Assembly: GCA_033239525.1 (NCBI GenBank)
Contig: BSYO01000004.1
Location: 8,771,410 to 8,835,409 of the forward strand
Length of the DNA stretch: 64,000 nt
Source of the DNA: Nepenthes gracilis
Lineage: Eukaryota > Streptophyta > Magnoliopsida > Caryophyllales > Nepenthaceae
Direction of reading: 5' to 3'
In this document: piece by piece, positions 53,757 through 64,000 of the stretch
Layout: every line of letters starts with the position of its first letter
Position numbering within the stretch: the first letter of the stretch is position 1
Position numbers and translations under genes: made by a program
Notes under the pieces: model-generated
Database searches by the model: none
Seen by the model: only the letters and a program-made list of their open reading frames with translations
Told to the model about the DNA's origin: nothing

Positions 53757-53838
53757 TCACTGGCAAAAAGGGCATTTCCGTCATTAACCACAATGTCGGC
53801 ACGGCAGAAGCCGAAGAAATCTTCAAGCTCAAACGCCA
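53757..53838 (-). CDS. Candidate first exon of an unidentified gene
   Basis: Minus-strand ATG at 53838 starts MAFELEDFFGFCRADIVV and continues NDGNALFASE to a GAG|GTACCA donor at 53757. The upstream leader is purine/pyrimidine-rich (GAAGGGAAGGGAAGAG on the plus strand at 53937), as in many plant 5' leaders. Composition is coding-like. I could not find convincing downstream exons in 52.5-53.7 kb, so this may be a gene remnant or chance. The encoded start is not one I recognise. Confidence 0.3.
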
Positions 53839-54404
53839 TTTTTCGTCCGGCTCTCAGCTTTCTCTGAGCTTCATTCAGAGCCCAATTTTTTTTCCCGTTA
53901 AAAGAGACAGAAGAAAACAGACAGACGGAGAGAAGAGAAGGGAAGGGAAGAGAAAAGAATACGTCATTTTCGCTTTTCGTGGACGAAAATTTTGGACTTT
54001 TGGGCATGTGGGATTTGGGTACCCAGCAGGTGAAAAGCCATTGTCTGTGTGAAGGAAATTTCATACTTTAATATCAATATTAATTTTTTATCCTACTTAA
54101 TATTTTTTGATATTTCAAAACATAAAATCATTTTTAGTTTTACCATACCATATTATTATTATTATTATATAATTTTAATATTTTCCCGTCAACTATTTAA
54201 CATATTATATTATTTCTCAATATAAGAGCTAGCTAAGTTTATGGTTTTCTAATTTTTTAAACTTTTAATATCAAAATATATAAAAATAGTTTAAAAATAT
54301 AAAGAGGGCATTAATTATTAAAATGACAGCATATATTAACATCTTATTTATTTTTCTCCCTTATTTAATTTATCTCACATTTTTTTTATAAATTTGGGTG
54401 AATA

Positions 54405-54424
54405 ATATATATATATATATATAT
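54405..54424. repeat. AT microsatellite
   Basis: About ten AT units. Confidence 0.85.
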
Positions 54425-56519
54425 GTTAAAGAGGCAGTAAGTCTTCCAAAGTGTTTAACGGCATCAACGATGCCCAGCTGCGTCATTGCCATGTGGCACT
54501 TTTTCACGTGCCATTTCATTGGCCTTTGTCATACGTAGAGAGAGTTAGGGTTCCTGTTTCTTGAAGAAGAATTTTTACCTCTCAAATAATTTTTTTTTTA
54601 TATTTTAAATTTATAAAATAAAATTTTTATTAAAATAGGGGTGAAATCCTATTTCTCAAAATAGGATCCCCCGTTCCACGTGAAGATATCTTAATGAAAA
54701 GGATTTGTCACAGTGTAGTGGCATTTTCAATTTTTAAATTTTTGTTATATTTAAAAAATTAATTTTTATTATTTATTAAATTAATTTAATTTAATAAATA
54801 TTTAACTAATTAAAAATTAATTTTTTATTCTATAAATAGTATGACTATATATTATGTACGCATGGATAATAAAAATTTTCTAAACGAACATAAATTAGCT
54901 TTTCAGATGTGAAAAAAAAAAGTTTTATTTTTAGTATCATTTTTTAATTTAGAATATAAATAGATAAGTTTTAAATTTTTACATAAACTTCTATAAATTT
55001 ATAAACATACGACAAAAATCAAATTAAATTTTTTAAGAAAATATATGAATTTCTAAAAATAATTTAATTTAATTTTAAATCTGGAGTTGATCCCATTTAA
55101 TTGGATCGATTGATATCATATGGCAAATGGCAATGAATGTTCGCCAATAGAAATGAATGGTGGCAGGTGAGAAGCCGCCGTGGAAGCTGCCGGGTCGGCA
55201 AAAGCTGCCACCGTTGTTATGGTGGCTTTAACCATCGGTGTTTAACTGGGTTACATCAAACAGAAAGGTGCTCAAATTTGCTGCCCTCTCACATCAACTC
55301 TCAAACAAATAATAAAAAATTTTTAATAGGAAAAATATATTTTTAAAATATTAATTTTATCTTGAAACACCATCAAAATTTAAAAGAAGAATCAAATATA
55401 TAAATACATATAACTTAATTTTTTAACATTTTACACACACAATCATGTAATTTAAAAAGTGAAATAATTAATTTAACTCGAATTTCCACCTATTATAAAA
55501 TTATTATAGACTCAAATTTCGTATTCATGCAAAGCGTCGTCGCGGCCACGCAGCGGCGGAGACGTACAATGGGGTGGCAACAATGAATGTTCCCGGCAAC
55601 CGATGTCTCTGCAACAAGTACAAGAACAAGTAGAATAGGAAATTTTTTGAGTGATACCCAAAAATAATAATAAATATAAGTAAAAACTTATTAAATTAAT
55701 GTTATTATGGAATATATTAAAATATAGCATTTTTGAAAAAAATAGTTTTAAAATTACGAAAAGGGGTAAGTCTAGTTGAGCTAACAATGTGTTGTTTCCT
55801 ATGTGATTTAAGAGGTTTCTGGGGTGGGTTTGAATTTAAGAGAGTTGTAATTTCTACTGGAAAAAGGTCAAGTGATTTATTTCAGTTGAAACAGCCATTT
55901 ATGGCCACAGGAAACATGCATTCACTTCTGCCCAAAAAGGGCATAAGGGCATTTGTTTTGAATTCTATGCCACTGCAACATGAGCTCCGTATGTGTATAT
56001 ATATATACATAATGTCCTATGATAATTATTATATTTTTATTTAATATCTATCATTAATTTTTTATTTTAAAAAAATATATAATTTTTAAAATTTTTAATA
56101 ATAATAAAAAAATGCATTTGATGAAAATCTGATAACTACCGTACGATATCATACATGCATTATATGGAATCTACGTTACAGCACACCTACTCTTATTTAT
56201 CTTTAGACTAAAAAAATTAATAAATTTATTATAAATTTTATAATTTTATATTTGATAAGAATTTAAGACTTATCTAATTTATCTTTTTACTGATTATTAA
56301 TTTGTAAAGGGGGAAATAACCACTATAGAAGGTTTTAATTAATTTTTAGGGTAAGTATTTACATTCTTTAATTTAATGTGAAGTATCTATATAAGTTGGC
56401 ATAATTAGATATTAAATGTATAAAAATAGTAAATCAAATATGTCTCAACTTTTACTTTTTAAAATAAATATTTATTATTCTATTTATTCGGCATAACCTT
56501 AGTGACACCGTAACCTTCA

Positions 56520-56552
<33 letters not shown>
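56520..56552. repeat. ATT microsatellite, 11 units
   Basis: Uninterrupted (ATT)11. Confidence 0.9.
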
Positions 56553-57289
56553 GGGATAATTATAGCCATAATACTTTTATAAAGGCACACAAATAGAGGC
56601 ATTTTGTAGACGTTTGTTATTGGCGTTAGTAGAGTGATCAAAATATCTTATTAATCTATTTTTTTATTTAATACTCATTTTTACTATTTATTTTCTATCT
56701 CATCAAAGTACTTTTAAATTTATAAGATAATTATTTAACGTATTAATTGTTATTATTTTTTCTCTTAGACACATGTTCAGATATTTATTATTATAGTGAT
56801 AGCATCGATGTGTAAAAGATATTGAGATGCTATTTCTGATAAAATGACTTTTTTTTTTCTTTTTTTACTTGAAAATTCTTTAGTATAAATTTTTAATCTT
56901 TTTTATAAGTTTTTATTTTATATCATTGTTGAACTATATATCAAATAAATAAAAGGTGCCGACATTAGTCATTTAACACTTAACTTTAATATTTATGGTC
57001 ACTTTAACCAAGACTCTCTTTTTTATAACTAACACTAAAAACAATAATGTCTCAACGATAAAAGCCATAAATTTTTTGAGGTAAAAACTACATTTAATGG
57101 CATTGATTTCGAATAGCTTACTATTCTATATCGATCAATTCAATGGTTAAAACAATTTTATTATTTGAAAAGAAAAAGCAATTAATATTTTAACTGTGAA
57201 AAAATGGTTAAAACACTGGAGAAAAGGAAAACAACTGAGAGAGAATAAAAGATAATAAGTGATCAAATATATAGGATTTTATTAATTGT

Positions 57290-58100
57290 AAAATTAAATT
57301 ATATCTTGTGGATAATATTCTTTAAGATGTCATAGTTTGTCGGATCTAATAGAATTTTGAATAAAACTTTAAGGTAGGTAAAAATCTTTGATGACGAGGT
57401 TGTATATGAATAAAAAATTATGTAACTTTTAGTTGTTGAAAGAAAATAATTTTAAAAATTACTTGAACAAGTTCAATCAGATTATAATACAAATATCTGC
57501 TCTTAAAGAAAATATCAAGGAAGAGGACAAGGTATTGGTGCTACTGGCTTCATTACCAGTATTATACAATTATATTATTAGAATGCTATTTTTCTAGAAA
57601 AATAAACTAAGCTTTAATGACATGACCATTTTCTATTTATGAACAAGTCAAGGCGTAAAAAAAATGACGAGATTTCAAAAGAGCCAAGTATCTTCATATC
57701 CATATCGATTACGATCACAAGAGATTGACGAAGAGACGTAGCAAGTCAAAAATGAGTAACAATCGGTCCAAATTTAAGTATATTAAATTCTTTCATTGTG
57801 ATAAGAGGGGAAGCGAGATTGCTTCCAACGAAAGTAGGAGAAGGCTAGTGATAGCACGCAATAACGGTGGAGGAATTATGACGATAATAATTAGACCTTT
57901 GTTGCTAACTACGGCGACCTTTCAGTCATTGAAGTGAGGAAGATAAGGAGTTTTACGAGTCAAGAAACGAGTTAGATGATGAATAATGGATTTTTACTCT
58001 ATACAATATCAAGAAAATATTTCTTCATCTCCTATAAGTCAAGAAAACGTGATATATTTAAGATAGAAAATGATTACTCGTTAATTGGATCATGGATATT
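57290..58100 (+). pseudogene. Third copia element: gag and protease remnant
   Basis: A UBN2-type copia gag: YLNKFNQIIIQISALKENIK, EEDKVLVLLASLPVLYNYII (57455-57580), then an Arg/Lys-rich segment with RRSKSKMSNNRSKFK and a CCHC-like piece with the first Cys lost (FFHCDKRGSE near 57795). A protease-like WIFTLYN segment near 57985 corresponds to the WILDSG region. It belongs to a different copia family from copies 1 and 2. No pol follows that I can recognise. Frameshifts and stops present. Confidence 0.65.
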
Positions 58101-59640
58101 TACTTGTAGACAAGCAATTAGACAAAGCTTGTCTTGTTAGGGGTGTAGCATGCACTGAATCTCTAGTTGAATTTGATTTCAATTGGCCAACTTGACAGGA
58201 GTGGTTTTTACACAATATTTAGTAAAAGCCAATAAAAGCACATCAAGCATTCTACGATTGTAGCAAGTGAAAGTAAACATTTAAGTCGGTACTTAAAAGA
58301 GGTTTCGATTACCAATAACAATGCCATGTTGATTAATGATAGGTTTAGTTAAGTTGGCAGAAGGAAGCCGAGAATGAGAGTTAAAAAGTAACCTTGCTAA
58401 TGTAAAGACGTTGAAGGAGGTGGTAATACTCCAAATGACTTTGTAAAGTGGAAGAGTGCGACATTTAAAATTACAATAAGTGACGTTAGAAAACCCATGG
58501 AAAAAAAGTTAACAAAAGGTAATAGATAATAGTTGTTAGAGAGGCAAGGAGCCACCTATAAGATCGTAAAGGAAAGTTTATCAGATTTTAGATCACTAAC
58601 TTGTGAGTATCACTTGCAATAAACAGGACATTTTGATATTCGTTTAAGTCTAGCATAAAGATTCACTTGAGTGAAGTATTAAAGATATGTAAAAGATTAG
58701 CGCTCAAGGAGGTGTATGTGCATTGAGGGCAATAGTAAGTACACTTAAGGTGGCTCTCATGCGTCAATTTAGAAGATGGATATAAATAAAATTTATCTGT
58801 GGCATTCAAACATCAAAAGGATTTTGTCTGATGACTTCAACTGGATCAACGATCATGAACTCAAATCCTCACACTGACTCCCAATAACTTAACATCACAA
58901 TATAATAAAACTCATAAATTTAAATATTAATCAAAATCATCAATGCCCCTAGCGAATTCTAGGGGAACTACTGATGATCATTTGCTCAAATGTTAAGGGA
59001 CACAACCTCAAAAAATAAAGCATCTAAAATATTTGTGCCTATAAAATACATAAATCTCCATCTCATAAAAAATAATGTACAGGCTCTAGAATCCTCATCC
59101 TGGTAAACATCTAACAAATATACGATATTTGGCTAGTGCTTAGTATTTTACTGTAATTTGAAGGTCAAAAAATATATATAGTGACCAACTACTTAGCAAA
59201 TAATAATCAATAACATGAATATAGTAATAAATACCTCAGGTTAGTCAATATTAACAAGTATTAAATAACAATAATAAAATATAGTTTAATAATAATACTA
59301 CTTGAAACTTTGTAACTAGTTCTAACATGACCTAGCAATGATCCTACATATCATCAACAAATTGATTCTGTTGAATTTAAATATCAATTACTACAATTTG
59401 GGTTTCACTTAATTTAAATTTCAATAACAATATAAGTTATATAAAATTAATCTCAATAGTAGTCTCTATAATATCGAGATATCCAAATTTTTTTTTTAAT
59501 ATTATTATGTCACTACAAACCAAATATTATATATTACCATTGCCATCAACTGGATAAATACCATAAGGTATTATGATACTTTCAAGTTTAACATATGACT
59601 ATAACTGATTTATCAAAACTTTGCCACAATGACATAGGAT
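58100..59640. other. AT-rich DNA after copia gag remnant
   Basis: Could contain more of the decayed copia element, but no conserved block is readable. No open frame over 60 codons. Confidence 0.4.
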
Positions 59641-59675
59641 GTGCAATCGTCTCAATCATGTACTCCTCAAAGGAT

Positions 59676-59876
59676 TCCCCCATTGGCAACAAGGCGTGGA
59701 ATCTCCAATCACTGATTTCACCCCCCAACTCAAGGCGCAAGGATTTTAAATCTCAAATCCCTCCCAACACAGGGCATAGAAATTTCAACCATTGAATTCC
59801 CCCTGTCGGCTATAGGAATTCCAATCTCATGACTCTCCCCACTAATTTTGGTTGTAGGAATCCTAATTCTCAGCAT
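59676..59876. repeat. Degenerate tandem array, about 40-bp unit, 5 copies
   Basis: Units share a C-run (CCCCC), then a GGCAT/GGCGT-type word, GGAAT or GGATT and a TCTCAATCA-like end, starting near 59676, 59716, 59757, 59797 and 59835. Heavily diverged. Confidence 0.55.
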
Positions 59877-59879
59877 ATC

Positions 59880-60630
59880 AAATAAGTATCCTTCGTTATA
59901 ATATCTTTTAATATCTTTCTACAATAGATATATGAAAATAGTAGATCTCGATGCACCGAAACATATAATAAAATTGAATAGCTATAGATTATACTAAAAT
60001 TTATAAATTTTTTATTCATTAAAACTATAATTTTTTTTTTATATAATCTCCTCAATTCAATTATGAATGCCATGAAAGTACACTCTTGCGATTACTGACG
60101 ATACAAAGGACTATATCAATGAGAAAAGACTAGAGAAATCCACTAAATATCCCTAAGTATTCAATGCATTACACCCATACTAGATACACTGATATTCTCT
60201 ATACTTGAGTTACCAGTGGAATACACCCACCTAATTGTCCCTCCTAGGATATGGAGTGCATTCTTAAATTTGGTCCTTCAGCGTTTAAACGTGGGCTCGC
60301 ACGTCGTTTTAATGTCAATCTTTAAACTTCAACAAATGTTCTCAAGAATCTTTAGATTGTTGTCTTTATCATTAAAGATAACAATCTGATATAATACCAC
60401 ATAATTATATCCTTATAATATAAAGTTTACAAAATTACTAAGCTGTCCAATTTCACACTTAGTGTTCAAATGCTACCGAATATAGTATATTTCTATATTT
60501 ATACCACCAATTAAGAGATTCATAAAATATGTTGTCATTATAAAATTGCATATCAACATCATATATAACATTTAATACGCAAATTTAACTATTATTTACA
60601 ACAATGTTCAAATGTTGTTCAAAAAATGGC
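59880..60630. other. AT-rich spacer
   Basis: No gene or element recognised. Confidence 0.5.
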
Positions 60631-60635
60631 CAGAT
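60631..60635. repeat. Target-site duplication of solo LTR 1 (left), CAGAT
   Basis: CAGAT at 60631-60635 and again at 61108-61112. Confidence 0.85.
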
Positions 60636-61107
60636 TGTTATCGGTTTGATTAACAGTAATACTTCGGGAGTACGGAAGAGTACTCGGATTCCCCAAGCCC
60701 CAATGCGATTACGGGATTATATCCGGAACTGACTTGGGTGTTTGAATTTGATTGGCTATGTCTGTTTGTTTAATTCTAGCTGGTTTGTTTAATTCCGCAG
60801 CATCCACGTGAAGCTCTACACGTTACCCTCCCTTGTTTGTTATTTGTTCTTTGTTTCTGTTGTTACTGTTTGTTATTTGGTTTAAATACTTGTATTGAAC
60901 AGTGAAAGGGAATATACGGATTATCACTACTTTCTGATTTCTTCATTCTCTCCTTCTAACTTCCTCTGTCTGCTCTCCCTTCTTTCATTCGTCTACTTCT
61001 GCTTCCCCCCTTTCTCTCCCTCTGTCAGATCTCCCCTTCCGTGAGATTTCCCCAATTTTAGACCTGAATCGACACAACCGGCCATCGTTCTGCAAGTGAT
61101 CGTATCA
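60636..61107. mobile_element. Solo LTR 1
   Basis: 472 bp beginning TGTTATCGG and ending CGTATCA, bounded by perfect CAGAT duplications. It contains a TTTAAATA promoter-like word (about 60880) and a downstream pyrimidine-rich leader, which suggests plus orientation. No internal region or second LTR is present, so the rest of the element was removed by LTR-LTR recombination. Family not determined. Confidence 0.83.
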
Positions 61108-61112
61108 CAGAT
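61108..61112. repeat. Target-site duplication of solo LTR 1 (right), CAGAT
   Basis: Second copy of CAGAT. Confidence 0.85.
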
Positions 61113-61887
61113 CTATGAGCGCTATTAAAATACTGATTTAAATATTAGTCAAATACTATACTAAACACATAATTTTTTTCTTTAATTTATTCCATGATTT
61201 TCTATAAAAGTTTTGAACTATGTCAAGAAAGAAATTATAAGAATGAATGAAAAGGAAGGCAAGAAGACTTCGAAGAAGAATGGATGTGTTCACTTGCAAA
61301 AGGAAAACGAAAAGAATTTACTTGGCTTGATTTATAAATCTCCTTTACTTTTCTTCTATACAAACAACCTCCTCTTCTCTTGGGCAGGCACCTCTCTCTC
61401 TCTCTCTCTCTCTCTCGGCGGCCAAGTCTTCCAGAAATTGTTGAGAGGAGGCTAGAATTAATTTAAATAGGCTAAGTGCTAGGATTATATTGTTCTCTCT
61501 ACTTTTTAAATTTGAAATTTTCAATATTTTTCTTGTCTTGAACTGCCATCACTTCTCCTATTTAACTAGCTAACAACGAAAAAAAGGAATTAGGGTTTTA
61601 CACGAGGAGGGGGGGGGGGGTTGGTAGCTCCTAGTTTTAGTTAAAGTATTGTTTCCTTTCGAGCTATTATTTAAAAGGATTTGTGGATATCTTCCCAAAT
61701 CAGCTAATCATTTCCTACAATTAAGCTAAGAATTATCATGGTTAAGGGTAAAATAAATAGTTGCAACTAGGGTTTCACAAGAGAGGAATGTGCCTGCAGG
61801 GTTTTAAGAACTAGGATTTCCAAGGAGAATAAAACTAGGGTTTCACATTTTTCTTTTTGCCCACTAATATAATTTACTTAATTTATA
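61113..61887. other. Spacer with microsatellite and poly(G)
   Basis: An 80-codon plus frame (61213-61455) has no domain. Contains a CT run at 61392-61416 and 12 consecutive G at 61609-61620. Confidence 0.5.
61392..61416. repeat. CT microsatellite
   Basis: About twelve CT units. Confidence 0.88.
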
Positions 61888-61892
61888 AATTT
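61888..61892. repeat. Target-site duplication of solo LTR 2 (left), AATTT
   Basis: AATTT at 61888-61892 and at 62676-62680. Confidence 0.8.
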
Positions 61893-62675
61893 TGTTGGGA
61901 ATTCGACATCCAAATATATTCGATCCGGTGCAGTGGAATAAACCTGAACTTTTTGTCAACCGTCAGTTATCAAATTTGTGAGTATAATAAATAAATAATG
62001 TACAATAATTTTTAACGTGGAAAATTCTTTTCAATCAAGAAAAAAATTACGAGATAAATTTTGAATAAATTTACTATAAATAGAGCTAGTTACAAAAATT
62101 TTCTCTGAAATCCCTTCACTCTGAACCCGAGTAAAGAATCATTGAATACAACCCTTCTTAACACACCCGACAACCCACATGAGAAATATAACGAAAAAAG
62201 AATAACTAAACGAAAAATATATTTCTAGAATTACCTCTAGAATGATGTACTTGACCTTAACGAAGAATGAAACACAAATCGGACATCGATTGGATGCTGA
62301 ACATCTTCCTCTTCTCTATTATTCTCTCATCTATACGTACGGCGCCCATTGTGGAGAAAAATTTTAGAATAATAACCCTAAAACACTTGAGCCGCGTTTT
62401 ATACCGCGTATCGGCGTTTGAACGCCTGGCGAGCATAGATCAAGAGCTCGAGCGCAGCAACTTTGGAATTGGACGCTCGAGTGTCTGTAAGTACGAAGCG
62501 AGCACACTAAGTTTAGAATTCGTGCCTCTTCACCGCTTGAGTGCAAAGCAAGCGCTAACAATCTTTTATCAATCAAAAATCGGCATTTAAGCGCTCAATT
62601 TAATCTTGCCTCCTGACCCTTCGCCAATGAGTGACCAAAGGAGTCACTCACAAATAAGTGACAAAAAACCTAACA
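61893..62675. mobile_element. Solo LTR 2
   Basis: 783 bp beginning TGTTGGGAATTCGACATCC and ending CTAACA, with AATTT duplications on both sides. The start and style resemble plant copia LTRs. The 107-codon frame at 62267-62590 lies wholly inside the LTR and is not a gene. TATAAATAG at about 62076 could be its promoter in plus orientation. Confidence 0.82.
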
Positions 62676-62680
62676 AATTT
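62676..62680. repeat. Target-site duplication of solo LTR 2 (right), AATTT
   Basis: Second copy of AATTT. Confidence 0.8.
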
Positions 62681-63720
62681 ACATCATACTAATTACATAT
62701 AAAGCAATCTTAATTATTTTCAACCAATAATTTACTTAATTAAAATTTAATTCTATTATTATTTAAAAAAATTATTAAAATATTCTTAAATATTCGTCTA
62801 AAAATCAACCCATCTAAACCAATTAGAATATTAATTATGGCCGAATACAAATTGTTAACTCTAGAACTATATCACCTTCACTTCACTTTTTTAATGATCA
62901 CTTCCAATCATACATTTATTTGATATAAAATGAAGCACCAGGGTCTTATGATTTGTGATAACGTTTGAACTGATATTCGAATGGTAATCAGAGTATAAAA
63001 ATTGTACAATTTAGTGTAAAATCTAAGAGCAAAAGTACAATGGGCACCTACAAGAAAAAGAGAAACTTGAGAAAAATAAGAAGAGAGATTTTTAACATTC
63101 GATTAATATCTGATTTAAGTTAAATTTTTTCATTAAGTTTTGATATGTAACTCTAACATTTGTTTTAGAACTTACTATTAACGGGTTACTTATTTTCTCA
63201 TTATATATTTTTTATATAGCTGTTAAGTGTGTTAAAGATTATATTTTAACTACTTATTCATAAGATTTATTATAAATTTTTTTTGAAAAAATTATTTATA
63301 ATTATATACTTTATAATAAATTTATTTAAATTTTTTATTAACTAAAATTTTTTTATGTTAAATATTATTAAAAAATTAGTGAGTAATGATTGATGAAAAA
63401 TTTAAGACTATACTCGTTATGTATGTGTTTCCAATAGTAATGGGATATTGCAAGTAGTCAAAGGCTCATTTTCTATTCAAAAATAATCTATTTATTAATT
63501 TATTTGACAATATAGCGGTAAACAAAATGTTACACTTTAACGGTATGTTTGATTATTTGAATAAAATAAGATAAGAATAGAATAGTTATTCCAAATAATA
63601 GAATAGAATAAAAATAGAGTTGAAACTATTATTCTCATATTTGATTGTTAAAATAGAATAAGATGGTAATTAGTATTTCATTATTTAGTTTGTTAAATAG
63701 TATGAGGAATAAGATAAAAA
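62681..63720. other. AT-rich spacer
   Basis: No gene. Sequence from 63540 (GGTATGTTTGATTATTTGAA) has the look of an AT-rich MITE end, but I could not find its other end in the window. Confidence 0.4.
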
Positions 63721-63835
63721 TAATAATAATAATAATAATATAACAATAATAATAATAGTAATAATAAAATAAAATAATAATAATAAAATATATAATAATA
63801 ATACATAATAATAAAATAAAATAATAATAATAATT
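63721..63835. repeat. TAA-rich microsatellite
   Basis: Imperfect (TAA)n and (AATA)n runs over about 115 bp. Confidence 0.85.
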
Positions 63836-64000
63836 TATAAGAATTATTATTTTTATATTCGTGAGAATAAAAATTTTTAATAAATATTTATTTTTAATTA
63901 AATTTATAATTAAATAAACAAATTTTTATTTTTATAAAATAAAAAATTTATTTTTATCTGATTTTCTTCGACTAAATATGAGATAAATGTATTACTTTTA

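Larger units (their letters stand above)
54065..57270. other. AT-rich intergenic DNA
   Basis: No recognised gene. ATT and TA microsatellites at 54151-54172, 54405-54424 and 56520-56552. Small GC-richer pieces at 55130-55290 and 55530-55610. A 103-codon frame at 55733-56044 (plus) has no domain, and its C-terminal part runs into AT repeats. Confidence 0.5.

Noticed and set aside
62267..62590. 107-codon plus frame as a secreted-like small protein
   Set aside because: Entirely within solo LTR 2. The hydrophobic start is incidental.

Overview
This window looks like nuclear DNA of a flowering plant, probably a eudicot. Long stretches are very AT-rich and without genes. The rest is mostly LTR retrotransposons of plant lineages: Ty3/gypsy Tat-type, a chromovirus-like derivative, a gag-only element and Ty1/copia. 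I found no bacterial operons, rRNA, tRNA or CRISPR arrays and no intact host gene. Almost every reading frame over 60 codons is a transposon fragment or chance.

The core, about 9.8-34.2 kb, is a three-layer nest. A broken xylulose kinase gene on the minus strand (exon 1 near 34.1 kb, C-terminal part near 31.8 kb) is split by a Tat-lineage gypsy element, Tat1 (10275-31758, 5-bp target duplication CCATG). Tat1 is split inside its reverse transcriptase by an 8.8-kb element with 2.65-kb LTRs, a Met-tRNA primer site and a 3.5-kb interior in which I see no genes (19079-27890, duplication AAACG). Both duplications are perfect, and removing each insert rejoins the interrupted reading frame.

Right of the nest are a small gag-only element (34729-37021, TGATA) and a second, heavily deleted Tat element, Tat2 (38935-46367, AAATT). 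Tat2 shares its primer site and polypurine tract with Tat1. Both Tat elements carry antisense genes between pol and the 3' LTR, resembling the plant 'putative gypsy type transposon' proteins. Each antisense gene has a TATA-like box and a predicted short phase-0 intron just before a C-terminal coiled coil. This is the most interesting biology here. Tat2 also carries three tandem arrays (34, 40 and 56 bp units).

The flanks hold two decayed copies of one copia family in opposite orientation (0-2.8 kb minus, 47.7-51.3 kb plus), a third copia gag remnant (57.3-58.1 kb) and two clean solo LTRs with 5-bp duplications (60636-61107 and 61893-62675). Microsatellites and AT-rich inverted repeats occur throughout. 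Coordinates of structural elements come from direct reading of terminal repeats. Family names come from recognised protein motifs, without any database search.
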